Positions 18,865-32,800 of a DNA stretch of 64,000 bases are shown here, one piece after another. A model generated the notes under the pieces. The model was not told the origin of the DNA. It saw nothing but the letters and a program-made list of their open reading frames with translations, and ran no database searches. The stretch's first letter is position 1. Each line of letters opens with the position of its first letter. The DNA comes from Owenia fusiformis (Eukaryota; Annelida; Polychaeta; Sabellida; Oweniidae). Made by a program: the position numbers and the translations under genes. The stretch covers positions 30,912,740 to 30,976,739 of the forward strand of contig CAIIXF020000009.1 of assembly GCA_903813345.2 (NCBI GenBank), written 5' to 3'.

Positions 18865-19496
18865 TACAGGGTGGGCCAAAAAAACGCCACTTTTTTTTCA
18901 AGACACTACAACTTTTTTATTTTCCAACCTACATACCTCAAATTTTGCAGTTATATAGTCCTAAGGGTTCTTAGCAATAATATAATGAAACAAGTCATTC
19001 AACTTGGATTATATTTGATCTAAAAGGGGAGTTCAATTGGTCCGCCACCCTAATTGATGATATATTTTAGATTTAGTCGCCTTGCTGATATTGCAGTATC
19101 AATGAAATGTTAGCTAAGTTTTTTCCAACCTGTCTAAATTCCCAGCTTTAGTTGAGCAATTTTCTAGATTGGGTGCCTTCATACAATCTCCTGGAGACCT
19201 TCCCATACCCTATACTCACTAGTCACTGGGGTTTGCATCAGGGCTACTAGCATGGCGATCATCAGGCCGTATCAGTTCAGGAACATTTTGCAAATTATGC
19301 TTATTTCTCATGAAAACCACATGTTTAAGTGAGACGCTGGTGACATATTTTATTCAAGTAAAACTGTATAATTTATGATCCATGGCTAGATAACAACCTC
19401 AAGTTTCATTTGGTATGCAAATTATGATTTAATATCAAAAATTAAAAAAGTTATAGCATTTTGAAAAAAAGTGGCGTTTTTTTGGCCCACTCTGTA
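18865..19496. mobile_element. 628-bp mariner-type MITE
   Basis: TA|CAGGGTGGGCCAAAAAAACG at 18865 and CGTTTTTTTGGCCCACTCTG|TA at 19496. The end sequence resembles mariner TIRs (CAGGGTGnnCCAAAAA). No transposase frame is present. Confidence 0.85.
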
Positions 19497-19767
19497 CTTT
19501 TGTGATAAAAATGTCATGGGAATTCTGCCTACGTGTGAAATAAGGAAAAAAGAAAAATCGTACCTTCGACGTTCCAACATTTTGTTACCGAAACAGTACC
19601 AGCGTAATCAAGTGGATCACCAGTGATTAACACAGGTGGGTATCATTGCAAGAACCCCATGTAAATCCTTGTTTGTAAGAATGAAAATATCACAAAGGGA
19701 AATAATAGTCACTTCAAACACAGGTCAAATTATGCATCCTCTCGTCTTGCCTCAGAAAAATCACAAT

Positions 19768-19890
19768 ACAGTATAACCTGTCTAATGGGAACAGCCCAAA
19801 GTGTTTGTATTGGCACACATTCACATTTCAAGGTTTTTTAACTGGGAAGTCTGTGAGATGTTTAAATTAGAGAGGTGTTCGGATATGCTG
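19768..19890 (+). repeat. Fragment of the ACCTGTCT repeat family
   Basis: acagtataacctgtctaatg and the later phrase ttcacatttcaaggtttt match the element at 38541-38731; other members end at 54315 and 62320. This copy lacks the opposite end. Confidence 0.55.
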
Positions 19891-20242
19891 TTTTATCCTC
19901 GGACTAGTATTCATAAATGAAACAACAAATGTGAGATATATTGATAAAATTGTATTTATTCTTCATTGGATACAGAACCATAAATAAACCAATCTGAATC
20001 GATACAAACTGTATACAGTTAATAAATGCAAAAATTCTGGTACATGTATCCTGTTCATTTCCAAAAGAAATAACATTTCAATAATTTGATTATAATTCAA
20101 TGCATTCAACAAATATCTTTTAACAAAATATTGAACATATATACATAATGTAAAACAGTTTTTGTAAATAATTTGAATAAGTAATATTATAAACCTCTGG
20201 ACGGATTATGGATTTCAGTTGGAATGCTATAATAGAATGTAT

Positions 20243-20279
20243 TTTATTGTCTTGTAAAATAAATTGAGCATTATTTATT
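20243..20279 (-). terminator. Candidate dynein poly(A) signals
   Basis: On the minus strand AATAAA occurs at 20248-20243 and 20279-20274, 208-244 bp after the dynein stop codon. Either could serve; no further discrimination is possible from sequence. Confidence 0.4.
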
Positions 20280-20486
20280 ACCTAAGTCATTTTGAGAAGA
20301 TGACTAATTCTTAATATTTTTGTGCAACACCATTGTACATCTCATTGTACAATTTTTAAAATATCCCATTTATGAATTCTTCAAAATGTGATTTTTATGC
20401 TAAGGCCAATTATTGAATAGTGGATGTAGTGTTGTGTCCATATTATTTCCTATTGAGTCTTAAAATGTTGCAACAAGAGTTGCTGT

Positions 20487-23400
20487 CTATACTTGAAGCA
20501 GCAATGCCACACCACCGAGTGTCCACCTAGCAGGCTTTTCCCTGGTCTTCAGGTTAAAGGTCCATACAAATGTAGGTCCTCTCTGTTTGGTTTTATACAC
20601 AGGGCATTCATACATGTTTCTATTGTCCTGGCGATCTACTGGGATAGCCTTGATGAAAATCACTGGCATTGGGGGTGCAAGTTCCTTCAGTCTTGCCTCC
20701 CCGATCATATTGATCTGTGGATCCCAACGGGCACCCTCCATAAATAGTCCATGTACATATGCCCCCTCTCTTGGTGGTCCACCCATGTCTTCTTTAGTCT
20801 TCTTAGTGACATCACACGACAGGCACATTTTATCGAGTGGCCATTCATTTTTACGAGCCATCTGTTGCATAATTGCCGTCAAGAATGACTGAGGGTTGAA
20901 AAATCCTGCTAGCCACACAGCTGCTGGGAGTTGGAAGTCGGATGTCCAAGACTCAAGCTGCTTTACTCTCTGGAGGAGATCTCCATACCACAAGCCCAGG
21001 GGATAGAGAGAGGGATAGGCACGTTTGGCCCATGACTCAGGGACTCTATCCAGGAAAAGGGCATTACCAAGGTCTTCCATGTCACTAGTGATCGTAAGCT
21101 CACCCTGGAAGTAAAATGATAGTCTTATTTAATTATAGTTAAAAGTATATGTGTAAGTAATGTTTTGAAGTATTTCATAATACATCAAAATCTTTGTTAC
21201 AATTACCATTGTTATGATTTGATTTAAAAAGTTAGAGAATTATACTAGATGAGCAAGAAGGAAAAAGGAAACAAATGGATGTTGATTTTGAAAATAGATC
21301 ATTCTTGAAACTTAAAATCAAATTATGCTTTTTTGATATTACAATTATATTCATACCTTGAGTCCGAGATCCAACTCCTTCAGGGATCGTCTCATCTCAT
21401 TGGTCAATCCATTCATCCTCTCGCACTCTTGGAAAGCAACCACAACGTAAGGAGTCCTCTCTTCCAGGGGAACCTTGCCCATAATATCCAGCATGTTGAA
21501 CTCATCAGGCATCTTTTCAACAATGTCATCCAAAATTGCCTTGATCTAAAATATATCAAATATTATATATATAGCAGAAAATTAAATATGCAAGACAATG
21601 AAAAAAGTACCTCAGGGGAACTAATTATATTTCTACAAAATGTTAACCATGCAAAGTTTCACCTACATATCTGTCCTAATGAGTCCTTTACTTATTTACA
21701 CGGTATTTCATATTGTAATATTATATTTTAATTTTACTAATTTTCTCTAAGTTCTTTTCGTTTTTGTTCAATGAATTTTAAAAAATTAAGTGCCATTGTT
21801 ATAAATAAAACATACCAAGTGGTTCAAAAGTAATAACAGTTTACAGATAGAAGCCCTACTTTTCGGCCAACCTGTATATTAAATAAATATCCAAGAATAA
21901 CTGATAACAATACCTTTTCTTCCCTACTGGCACCACCGCCACCAGACGCTGCTGCATCTCTAGGCTGCATCTCAAGTACAGTCTTGAACAGGAGATCAGA
22001 CTTAGTTGTCAAGAACTCAATCTCAGCATTTGGATGGAGACCATACAGGTATGGACTCTCAGGAGGTATACACTCATCTATGTAATTATGGTAAGCCTTG
22101 TAGTCTGAGTTGGGAGGGATTGGGAAGCCAGGGGCGAGGTAGAGTTCACCATCTAACATGTCAGGGTGCATGTATTCCTCTAGGTACGTCCTACATAGTC
22201 TTCTGTCCCAATCGTCAGTAATGTGACCACCGTACATAATCTCCCCAAACAGGTATCTCAGATCCTCCCATGGTACCTAAAAGACATATATATATCACAA
22301 TAATTTTATGTCTGAAATATAGTCTTTAATCTATAGCTGCTCGCTAATTTCAGTTTATGTACAAAAGCAGAATAGTTGCTGAGGTGTTCATGTTTTGTTC
22401 AAGTGTTTTATCGAGAAATGCTATTAGATTTGGGAGAACCGAACCCTTTTTAGAAACTGGTGCTGAGTCTGAATTTAATTTGAGGCAAATTAAAAGTATT
22501 TTGGAAAATATACTTCTGAAAATATAATTCTGATTTACAATAAACAGGAAGTTTTCTTCAACTGGAACTGTCTATACTGGAACTGTCTAAATGACTGTAT
22601 GGGAGTTTTAGTGAGACGACATCAGAATTGTGAATGTGATGTATGTGAGGTGATCAAACTTGTACCATGAATGAACATTGAAAAATGATTAAGGTAGGCA
22701 GAATAGAAGAGTAATCTGGTAAATTAACTTGAACAAACAGATCTAAGTCATTCTACTGGGCCAACCTTAGCTGAGGCTTGATAAAGGAGATCCTACTAGG
22801 GCATATCAGGAAGGGAAACTGGGTGCATCAAAAGGATTTCGGAAATCAGAATTTATAATATACATGTTGAGGAAGGGACACACAACTACCCTGAATATAC
22901 AATTACTTCTTCAACTCCAAACTGTGCCTGTCCCTAACACAACAGAAAACAATGTATGGTCATTGAACAAAGGTTGGAAAATCATTGCAGAAAGGTTGAA
23001 AGAGCATAGTACAAAGGTTGAAAGATCATTTCTGTCCTACTGGAGGCTAAAACATAAGTGAATTGAGTAAAATGTCATAATTTTCAACAAATCATGTGCA
23101 TCACAGATTCAACAATTGAATTGGGAAGTATGAACTGTATATGTAGTATATGTATATGAAACATGAGTACCCAACTCTAGATATAAACACCTTTTACAAA
23201 GCAAAGACCATGATTTTTATGACACAAAATTTTTCTTTAAATAGAATGATGTTTACCTTAGCGTTGGCCTCAAGGTAGTTATAGAGCACATTGCAGCTTA
23301 TAGTAAGATCTCCAGTGTTGTATGGGTAGACCCTGTTCCAGCCCTGTGGTCCGAACTTCCTGCGCTCACACACAACAGCATGGAAGTAACACAGTGCGAA

Positions 23401-23892
23401 CAAAATACTCTTGAACTCAGCCTCACGAGCACACATCTCTAGAGTGTCCTAGAATATAGCAAACAGGAATAAGCATATGTATGAGCCTTTTAGAAGGGTC
23501 AAATTGAGTGCTGTAAAATAATGGATTGAGTACATTTTGTGGGGTTGGGGCACTGATCATAATCAAATATTATCTAATATGGGACACATTTTTGCTAATG
23601 TAGGATATCTGCAATTGTAACATTTGAACATTATGTGTAACAAAGATTAATTTTCAGTAGTTACCTGATTGAAGTTATCAAAAGCTTTGTGTAAGTTGGC
23701 CTGCATGCCTGTAGGGGGCTCATTGGTGATCTTAATGGCTGACTCTAGGATACCCTGAGGGATAATATGGTACTCTGCAGAAGCAGCAGGCTCTGCACTA
23801 ATGTACACACGATAGTCAGGGTGACTCTCCTGGCTGTATTCCTCAATCTTCTTCTCCAATGTACCAAGCCATTTTGCCACAAGATGAACATT
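20487..23892 (-). CDS. Dynein exons 35-39: end of AAA6 and C-terminal domain (3944-4472)
   Basis: Exons 23892-23665, 23448-23257, 22276-21914, 21545-21357 and 21104-20487. Phrases: [100 protein letters not shown], and in the last exon [21 protein letters not shown] short glycine run (ASGGGGAS) just before exon 37 ends sits in a loop that varies across the family. The stop follows LLLQV, the expected end. Confidence 0.95.
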
Positions 23893-26800
23893 CTACAAAT
23901 CAAATAGATACATATACAGTAGTTGGCCATCTAAAATTGGTGGGTGATGAATTTAAATGACTGTGACAAGCTACACATGGAGAATTCAAGATCAATATCT
24001 GGTAGTCTTTTACAGAATATAAATATGGTGACATCCCATCTACAGTATAACTCTGGACTGCTATTTTCCACAGTAAGCTTTTACCCTTTTATATTTTATG
24101 TTCTTAAAATGTTGACTATCTATATGCAGATATGTATACAAGCAATCAAACCATTAAACACAAGACATATTTTGTATTCCACATTCAATAGGTAAATCTG
24201 TTCAAATGACAAAGTTTAGATAGTATACCAACCTGTAGAATGACCCAGTGTCCCTCCTTTGCTCCAAGATCCATGGCCTGCTCAGCTACAATCTCCTGTC
24301 CTTGTCCCAGGGAAATATTATGGAAGTTGTTATTATCAAACGAGAAGCCCATCTGCTTGCCAAGGGCCTCCACATCCTTTAAGGGGTCCACTCCGGGAGA
24401 CAGGATGAAGAATATAGGGGTCGCTGGACCAGATTCTGAGTATGATTTAGCGAATTCAACACTACGACCTTCTGTGTATTTCGTGCCCATTTTCTCTTCA
24501 ACGAAGTTAGTGACAGCGTATGACATACGATCAGGTCGCAATGCACGCATCATACAGAGTTTCTGCAGACTAGTTTTATTCTTCCATTCTTGGGGGAATT
24601 TTTCTTTTTCTGGACATTCACTTTCTACAAACTTCTTCCAGCGTTTCGCTGATCCCTCAATATCCCTATCTAAGTTTCTGTATTCTTCTATTGCAGATAG
24701 AGCTTTAATGCCTCCCCAACCTGGATTACTGAGGAAATCAACAGGACTTGTGACATTCACGTGGATAGGGAAACGTAACAGAAAGTCGAGCTCTGATGGT
24801 ACAATGTCTTTGTTCATTAGCATAATGAGGAAGCACATCTGTGATGTGAAGATGAGTTTGTCTTTCTCAAACAAACCTCGAGAGGTGTAGATGAACACAG
24901 AGAATGTTATGCAGTCAATGAGATTCAAAACTCTAGTTTTTGTATCTTCAGCCTCGACAGAATTCTCAATGGCCTTTTCAAAAACAACACTGAATGCAAC
25001 AAGAGAGAACTGGTACATAGGACTGATTTTGTTGAGATCATTCAGGATGAAGTACAAGAGAGAGCCTCTAGCACCTGCTGGACGGTACTCCTCCCGAGCT
25101 TCATTGATCTTAACTTCTGTGATCTTGGCCTCTTCTACCTTAACCTCAATCTCTTGGGCTGTTCTCTTAGTTGTCTCAAGGTTTTCAACGAGGGCAGTGT
25201 CTCCAAGGAAGTTGCCTCCAGCTGCAGACAATCTTGCCAACAAGTTATCCTCAAGTTCTTTGAGAGTAATCTTAAACTGGTTCTGTTGTCTAGTCAATTC
25301 AGATTTTAGTTTCTCTAAATCAGGTCTTTCTTTGTTGACTACAGCAGCCAAAAGCTGGTCTTCTAAACCATCCCTTGTCACAGTGAAGTTGATAAGAGTA
25401 GCTTGGGCTTGCATCTCAGGTTTGTAATGAGGATTGGCTAACTTTGTTTGCAAAATAAGACGGAACTTTGGATTGTATTCTACATCTTTGTCACCCATCT
25501 TGATGGCTCTGCCTTTCTTTATGGTGTTCCTTCCAAGTAAAGGATCAAGGACAGGGTCCATTTCCTCCTCAATATTCTCAATAAGGACAGTATCTCCTGA
25601 ACTGACAGCATTTTCAATAGTGTCCAAATAGCCTCTCTGTCCTAGACGTACCACTCTTAGGTTGTCTGCATACCTTGTCTTGATCCATTTGATACCCTGC
25701 AACTGGGGATCAATCATCAATGGCCATCGCTCACAGTTTGTTAAGATGGTTGCATTTTCTATTGACATTCGATCACTAGGGAGTCCCTCATTGTTCCAGG
25801 ATGCAATATCAGCTGCATCAGTTAACATGCTCAGTGGATCGAGTCCCTCAGTGATTGGGATATTACCAAGTTCCTTCAAGTATGGCAACCATTTTTCATC
25901 CATTAATTCCATACGATATTGTTTGGTGAAGCAACCAACATATGACACAAACGCCGTTGTCAGCAATACATCACCTGGCAACATATCTTCTTGTTTCTTG
26001 AAGCCTTCTACTGACTCTGCCCAACGTACATTTTCAGAAGCCAGTCCACCTACAAGTCTGTTAGCCAAAGAGATTGTTTGATTGGTTGCATCAGCTTCCT
26101 GTTGACACCTCAGCTTCTCATTAGTTGCTTTTTCAAACTCAGCCGTCAGTTTACCCAAAGCTTCCATGAGGGATGTAATTTTAGCCTGGATGACTGCTAG
26201 CTTGTCTTGGGCAGCTTTAAGGTCAGAATTAGCCTGTTCCAGAGCCAGACGTTTAGGTTCTACCTCACAATACACTTCGTAGAACTTACAGATGTTGATA
26301 ACCCAAGCACAGAGACCAGCAGCAGCATTGGATTTAGCTCGGATGAATTCTGGCTCAAATTCGGGGTCTGCCAAATAGGGCTTGATGGCTTTTAGACAGT
26401 TATCATGGATATTCTCCTTGTCGTAGTTGATGAGGTTCTCAAGGAAGAGATCCACCTAAAGAAAGAGATATAAACCTTAGACTAATATGATTCAATTTAC
26501 TAAATTCTACACATCATCAATTTCCTTCAGTACATGGAGAGTAAACGGCTGAACTAAAAAATGAAAAAGTGCAAAAACAATTATATAAGCGACACATTTT
26601 ACCAAGAAATCACACCTATAAAACATCCGTTATCAAGAATGAATAGTCTAGCATGGGTATTTTACATTATACATCTTAAGCTGTTTAAAAACGGGTCTTA
26701 AAATGCATTAATAAAAAAGCAAAATATGAATCGACATTTTTTATTAATTTAACTATGCAGCTGACCCTCACCTTGCCCATAGCTACTTTAGCTGCTTTCC

Positions 26801-29800
26801 AGCTCCTATCTTTGGGGATTTTGCCTCCTGGTGCCATGAGAACCATGACAGCTGCTGTTACATTGACAACAGCAGCTGGGGGTGATCCAAATGACTTCAA
26901 CTCTGTCAAGTTACCCTGTTAAATAACAAATGAGACGAAATGAGTATGAAAACAAGATTACGACAATATAACACATTTTCAATAAAAATATATGGGCTAA
27001 AACGAAATATAGTGTACATAGATCCCTCTCAAGAACTTAACTCATTAACTTAAAAAAAAGATGTAGATAATATTTAAGGTCAAAATGTTCATTTGGTCGC
27101 TAATTTACCTTATTCAGCGTATCCAAAGCAGCCTGAGCGGCAATCAAAGCTGGTTCAGCTTTTGCAAGATCTCTCTCACAATCAGCGGCCTTCTTTGTAA
27201 CCTCTTCATTAATCTTGTTAACTTTCTCCTCTTCAGCATCAGCAATAGCCTTCTCCTTAGAGACCTTTTCTGTCTCAGCACCAACAACTTCAATCAGTTC
27301 ATTGGCATCTTGATTCTTTTGGGCTAGTTCCACTTCCTGAGCAGCCAGCTTGGATTTTAGATCATCCACCTGGAAGGCACAAAATAACATGTTTAGACAA
27401 CTGGATTTCATAGATTTACAGAAGAATAATCAAGTTGAAAGGAAACGACCTACTCTGAAAAATTTGGAACCTTAAATATAAGTTTTAGGCAATGAATGCA
27501 CATTGACCTGATTGCTTTACAACCTTTTTTAGCATTAAAGGGACTTGGTGCCATTTTTCTGATCCTAAAATACACCAAACTGCAAAAATCAGGAACTTCA
27601 ATAAAGAGACTTTAAGAGATACAATACATGCAAAATTTCCACGAGTTAGACGGCTTACTCTGGTGAGAAATGTATTTTCAAGCCACAGTATTTTCAGTTT
27701 CAATTCTTTGTCTCAAAGTCTATTGAATGTGGAAATTCCAGATCCAGATTGTTTTAAAAATCGGAGGTATTTTTTGAGATTTTTAACTTACCTGACCAGC
27801 TGTGTTCCTAAGTTTCTCAAGACCATTCTCTAAACGCATTTTCATCCCTTGTAGTTCCGTTGACTTTGTCTTCATCAGGTTCTGATAGAAATTAATCTGC
27901 TCCAGGAAACTCTTGGGTGTCGTGTAGTTGTAACGTCGTTCATTGGCCAGATATTTGGAACTGATCTCATTTACAGATGTATGCACGTATGATAAGAATT
28001 TAGCTATAGAGTCCTTCATATTTTCAGGCAGGAGCTCATTTTCACCCAAGAATCTCTCTGATACGGATATCAGGGCCTGTTGGGGCCATTCGTGGAACCA
28101 GTCGATACTTGTACAGTTTGTAATAGCGGGGAATTTACGACCTCTCACTCTAAGGGTGTTTCCTACAGGGGAGAAGCACAGGACCACCTTCAGCAATCGA
28201 CGCACCCGATCAATGAAAAATCTCCAACAGTTTTCTCTTGAATCCTCCATACCCTGGCTCTTTACTTCATTTCTGACGGCCCCAATAATATTCTCAATTT
28301 CATCATCTGCGAACAGATTTGGAATTTCACCTGATGCTAGTAAATCATTAACCAATACGAGGAACTTCTCATCAGCCACTTGGGCATCTGTCATAAGGAA
28401 AACAATGCCAATATTCTTGACACCAGCTTTCATGTACAATGCTCCAAGGTCAATCTTCAGATCAGGGATAGCATATCCCTTACGTAGAGTAATCTGGAAC
28501 ACCTCTAAACTGCTTATATAGGCAGCCAAACGAGATAAACTCTGTTTTCCACTACCACCGACACCCACGAGTAAAGCATTACCACGAGGGGACTCCAGAA
28601 TACGATTGATTCTCAAAATGTGTTGGATGGCATCTTCAAAGAGCACGAGATTCATGGCAGCATTCAGCTCGTTGTAGCTGTCCAAGGCATCAGTGAGGAT
28701 CTTTGTGATGGATGGCCAGCCCTCAACAGGCATGTATTTGGGATCACCAATACCACTACTGAAGTGGCAGTAGAGGTTTGGCTTTTCAAACAATTGCTCT
28801 TCGGGTAGGTCCTACAAAATGTAACAATTTCAGTTTAAAGTAATTTCAACGAGAAACCTGCTTGAAAAATGCCTGAATTCTGACCTCATATTTTCCATTT
28901 GTTCTTTTACTCTTAACTAATTTTGAAATAAGTTTTGATAATCTTTTCAATTTTTGATTAAAATTGATTAACTTTTCACTATTCCGGATACGTCATTCTA
29001 TTATTTGTCTGTAAGTTTCTTACCTCAAAGTTCTTCTTTACGATATCTTTCTGCATTTTATTAAATGTCTCAATATCTTGCTCATCAGTTAGCTTGTCAC
29101 AGTAGACACGGTCCGTTTCATGCATAAGTAGTCTGACCAGGTCAACGTTGGTCTTTAAACAATCTGGTGTGGAATAAAGCAGACCCTAAAACCAAATAAT
29201 AGGAACATGAAGCTACAGAAGAAATCATAGATACATGTAGTCTTAATACCAATAAGTTAAAATTTCATGAAATGTTTCTTGCCTCAACCTCTCACAACTA
29301 TTGTGTATTCTTGTATGGAAGCTGAGGTTGAAGAAATAAAAAACTGTAAAAACACAGTAGTAATGATGACTTCTATTTTTGGAGTAACTGCATTAGCTTG
29401 TTAATTATGAAATTTATATTGAATTAATAAGTTGTATAATTATAATGATAAATTGATATTGACCAAGAAAAATATGATATTGACCGAAGGAGCATAACTA
29501 CTGCTGTTACTCACTTGGAAAACATTAGAGAGATCTCTAAGATTGAAGACGTAGTGGAACTTGATGGCTGTGGGTAGGAAGGTACTGTTGATCTTTGTGT
29601 GAAGTGCAAGAGCCCCTGCAGCTAGGGATGGTGCAAACTTGACCAATGCCCCTGGGAATGAGTTAAACTGTAGATGCTGTGACAAGATTGTACTGTAAAT
29701 GGTATTCAGGGCATCTAATCCTGGGAAACTGACGGCAAACACGGAGAAATGCCTCTGCAGACGTGGATTGATAGTGAAACTACCAGCAGTGGGGTTCATG

Positions 29801-32800
29801 CACGCAACGTACTGGGTGTTATGGATTTCTTTCAATGTGAGCTTGGTACGGTCATACCAATGGCTGTAGTCAATGTGCTGTCTAATCAGTGTGTGGGGCT
29901 GCACTGTGAAATAGGTATCCACCTAAAAGGAGATAAACAATTCATGAAATTTCAATCATGACTTTGAATAAATGCCTCTCTAATTTATATTATCAGCGAA
30001 TTTCAAACAAATCTTGTTTTTGTTCTTTTTATGGCACTTCAGGAATCAGGCCAGCTATTGTTAAATTTTTTATATAAATCGTAACATACATGTAGAAGTG
30101 CAATCTAAGACATTGAACTCTTGGTTACCTCAGGCATGTTCATATCATCAATGAAGTAGATGAGACGTCTACTACCAGGTGGCCCATAATTTCTTCCAGC
30201 TTTCTTCTCCAGTGGTTTTTCCAGAATATTCTGTAACATCTCAGATGTTGTATAGAAGTTGAATGGTACATTAGCAACCATCCAGTCATCAGAGAGATTC
30301 AGCAGTTTTTCTTGGATTGACACAGTTTTACCAGTACCTGGAAAAGTAGTGAATATATCAGCTCATTATTTGATTTTTGTGTGAATTTTCTGATTGAACT
30401 GACTACTACATGTTATCGAAGCTCATGAGTTCAAGTAGTACTGAGGTAGACTGACCTTCACATAAGCCACTGAAAATATCAACTTGTCAAAACTATGTGA
30501 CTTATATCTCAAGCTAAAATAGTACAAACCTGCATTTCCGACCAACATGACAGGTCTCTTCTTCTGTACCAAAAGATCCATGAAGTAGCGCACCCTAGTG
30601 GTCTCAGCTGTAGGTACAAGAGCAGCCTGTAGGGGCAAATCTGGGTCTAGCTCAAATGATGGCACCTTCTTGGTCCATGGCTCAAACTTCTTGGTTTCTG
30701 GGTCAATGAAGTAGTCGAACACTGTTCCAGTGCTGGGGAACTTAACTGTCTTGAATTCTGTAATCCACCACTTGGTGAATTCTACACGATAGTCGACCAA
30801 CTGGAAGAAGGTGTTCAGTGTTAGTTGTGTGATTACAAGTTCATATGATCATACAGTGGGTAAATGCAAAATGGAATGGTTTTAAATTTACTTTCTTCAA
30901 ATGTAACCAATGTCAACTCAATTATTTTGCTCATTTTAACTTAATCCAAATTCAATTCAAATCACTTCAACTTTAACCTATATTTGTTTCTCTCCAATGC
31001 TTATCAGTTGAGCATATATTTTAACTCTGACTCTGAGGCTTAAGCCCAATGGCCAATTCATATCCAACCCAACTCACCTGATCCTGGAACATGCAGCCTC
31101 CAAAGGCCCAGACGAGACAGAACACAAAGTAAAGCTCATAAAGTTCCTTTGAGCAATCAGCAGGTGTGTTCTCTGGGACTAGAGTCACTTCAAGCAGGTA
31201 GCACAACATCTGCATGTGGCTGACCTCTGCTATTGGGGTGATCTTCTTGAAACGTGTACGCATAGTCTCCAAACAGGTAGGAATATATTTGTCAAAGAGG
31301 ATCGTCAAGTTGGCCTTCTCTGATTGGACCTCTCTTGTCTCAATCCAACTGTTGACAAACCTGGAGTAAACAATTAAAAATATGTAATAATATTTCTTTC
31401 CATCATATTTACATGTCGTGCATTGTATTACACTGTACATTAATATTCATGTTAAATATGCATTCACTAAATCCACTTCTAAATGTAAACGAGCTGGATC
31501 AAATTTTTTGAACATTAGTTTTCAATTATCACACACGCAATCCCTAAGTGTTTTCAAAATCTGATATTCATCCACCTATACCTTGGAATTTCATGAAAAG
31601 ATGATTCGTTGATATTTCACCCTCCCCCTTTAAACACTAAAAACCATGTCCTGTAGTTAAATAGTTTCACTTACGGATTCCACCCAAGATCAGCAGGATT
31701 GATGAACAATATACCAGCCCTAGAGACAGTGGCAGGAGTGGCTGTCTTCAGATGGCTGATTTCAAACAAAAGTCTCATGCTAGGTGTTAGGGGGATTCTT
31801 TCGTTACTGGCCAGAGTCAACACTTTGTTGTCATCCATGACAGTATTGAGGGATTCAATCCACATAGGATCTATGTCACCATCAAGTACAATCCACTTAG
31901 GTCCATCACCGCTGAGGTTAGCAAGATCTCGCATAATCACAGAGAAAAGACCTGCAGTCAAAATTTGCATTTTATTCACAGGAAAACAATCAGCTGTACA
32001 TAATGTAAAATCCATGGACGATAAAAAAAATATGAATCAAGATTTTTTTCAAAATTCTTTGTACAAGCAATCTCATGAGGAATAATTATTAATGGAAATG
32101 ATTAGTTTTTGCCAAAAAGCTTGGAAACAAAAAGATGGCATATGAACAGTTGCATTAATGAAGCCCTTTGATCAAGAAATAAGTTTTGTACCATCTTTCC
32201 ATTCTCTTGTTGCTGGATTGATGATTCCAAACAGCTCATCATTGGTGACAGCCTTTGGATTAAGGTCCTGAGCAATGGGTTTCTTCTTCATGTTGGTGTA
32301 TGTCTTGTGCAGTGTCTTCCACACCATGGACTTGCCTGTACCAGCATTGCCAATGATGAACACAGAGTGACGCACAGCAAACAGCTCTTCTAATTGTACA
32401 ATCTGAAAATAACATTGTTATGAATTACAAAAAATTCAAAAATAATCAATAAAGAAAAACTAAGAAATATTTTGAATTTTTTCATGATATGGAAAAAACT
32501 TCAATATACTGTGTAAATGATATATAGATTATCTGATAGCATACCTTGAGAATGAAGCCATCTTCAGGTTGGAGCTGCAGGTCCATTGTAGCCTGTTTGA
32601 TTTGTTTTTCCATGTCCAGATCACGTTTACGAGGCACATCAAGGGCAGGGAAAAGATCACCGATGAGACCCATGAAGATAGGCATATCATCTGTAACAAT
32701 CTTTGGAACGTTGAAATCACGGAGAGCTCTCATGAGTACTTGATCCTCAGCACGGTCAGGGTCGCTACGTTTCAAGGCACCAGCCACTACGAGTACAGAT

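Larger units (their letters stand above)
16315..20486. other. Convergent intergenic region, NDUFAB1 to dynein
   Basis: 4.2 kb with no coding gene recognised. It holds the NDUFAB1 3' UTR and poly(A) signal, a 140-bp hairpin element (17564-17704), a 20-bp perfect duplication (18451-18490), a fragment of the CCATCGAAC repeat family (18596-18705), a palindrome (18719-18816), a mariner-type MITE (18865-19496), a fragment of the ACCTGTCT family (19768-19890) and the dynein 3' UTR. Confidence 0.6.

Noticed and set aside
24240-26395. Several long plus-strand open frames (up to 216 codons)
   Set aside because: They lie opposite the 2.2-kb dynein exon 34 and have no splice context or family features.
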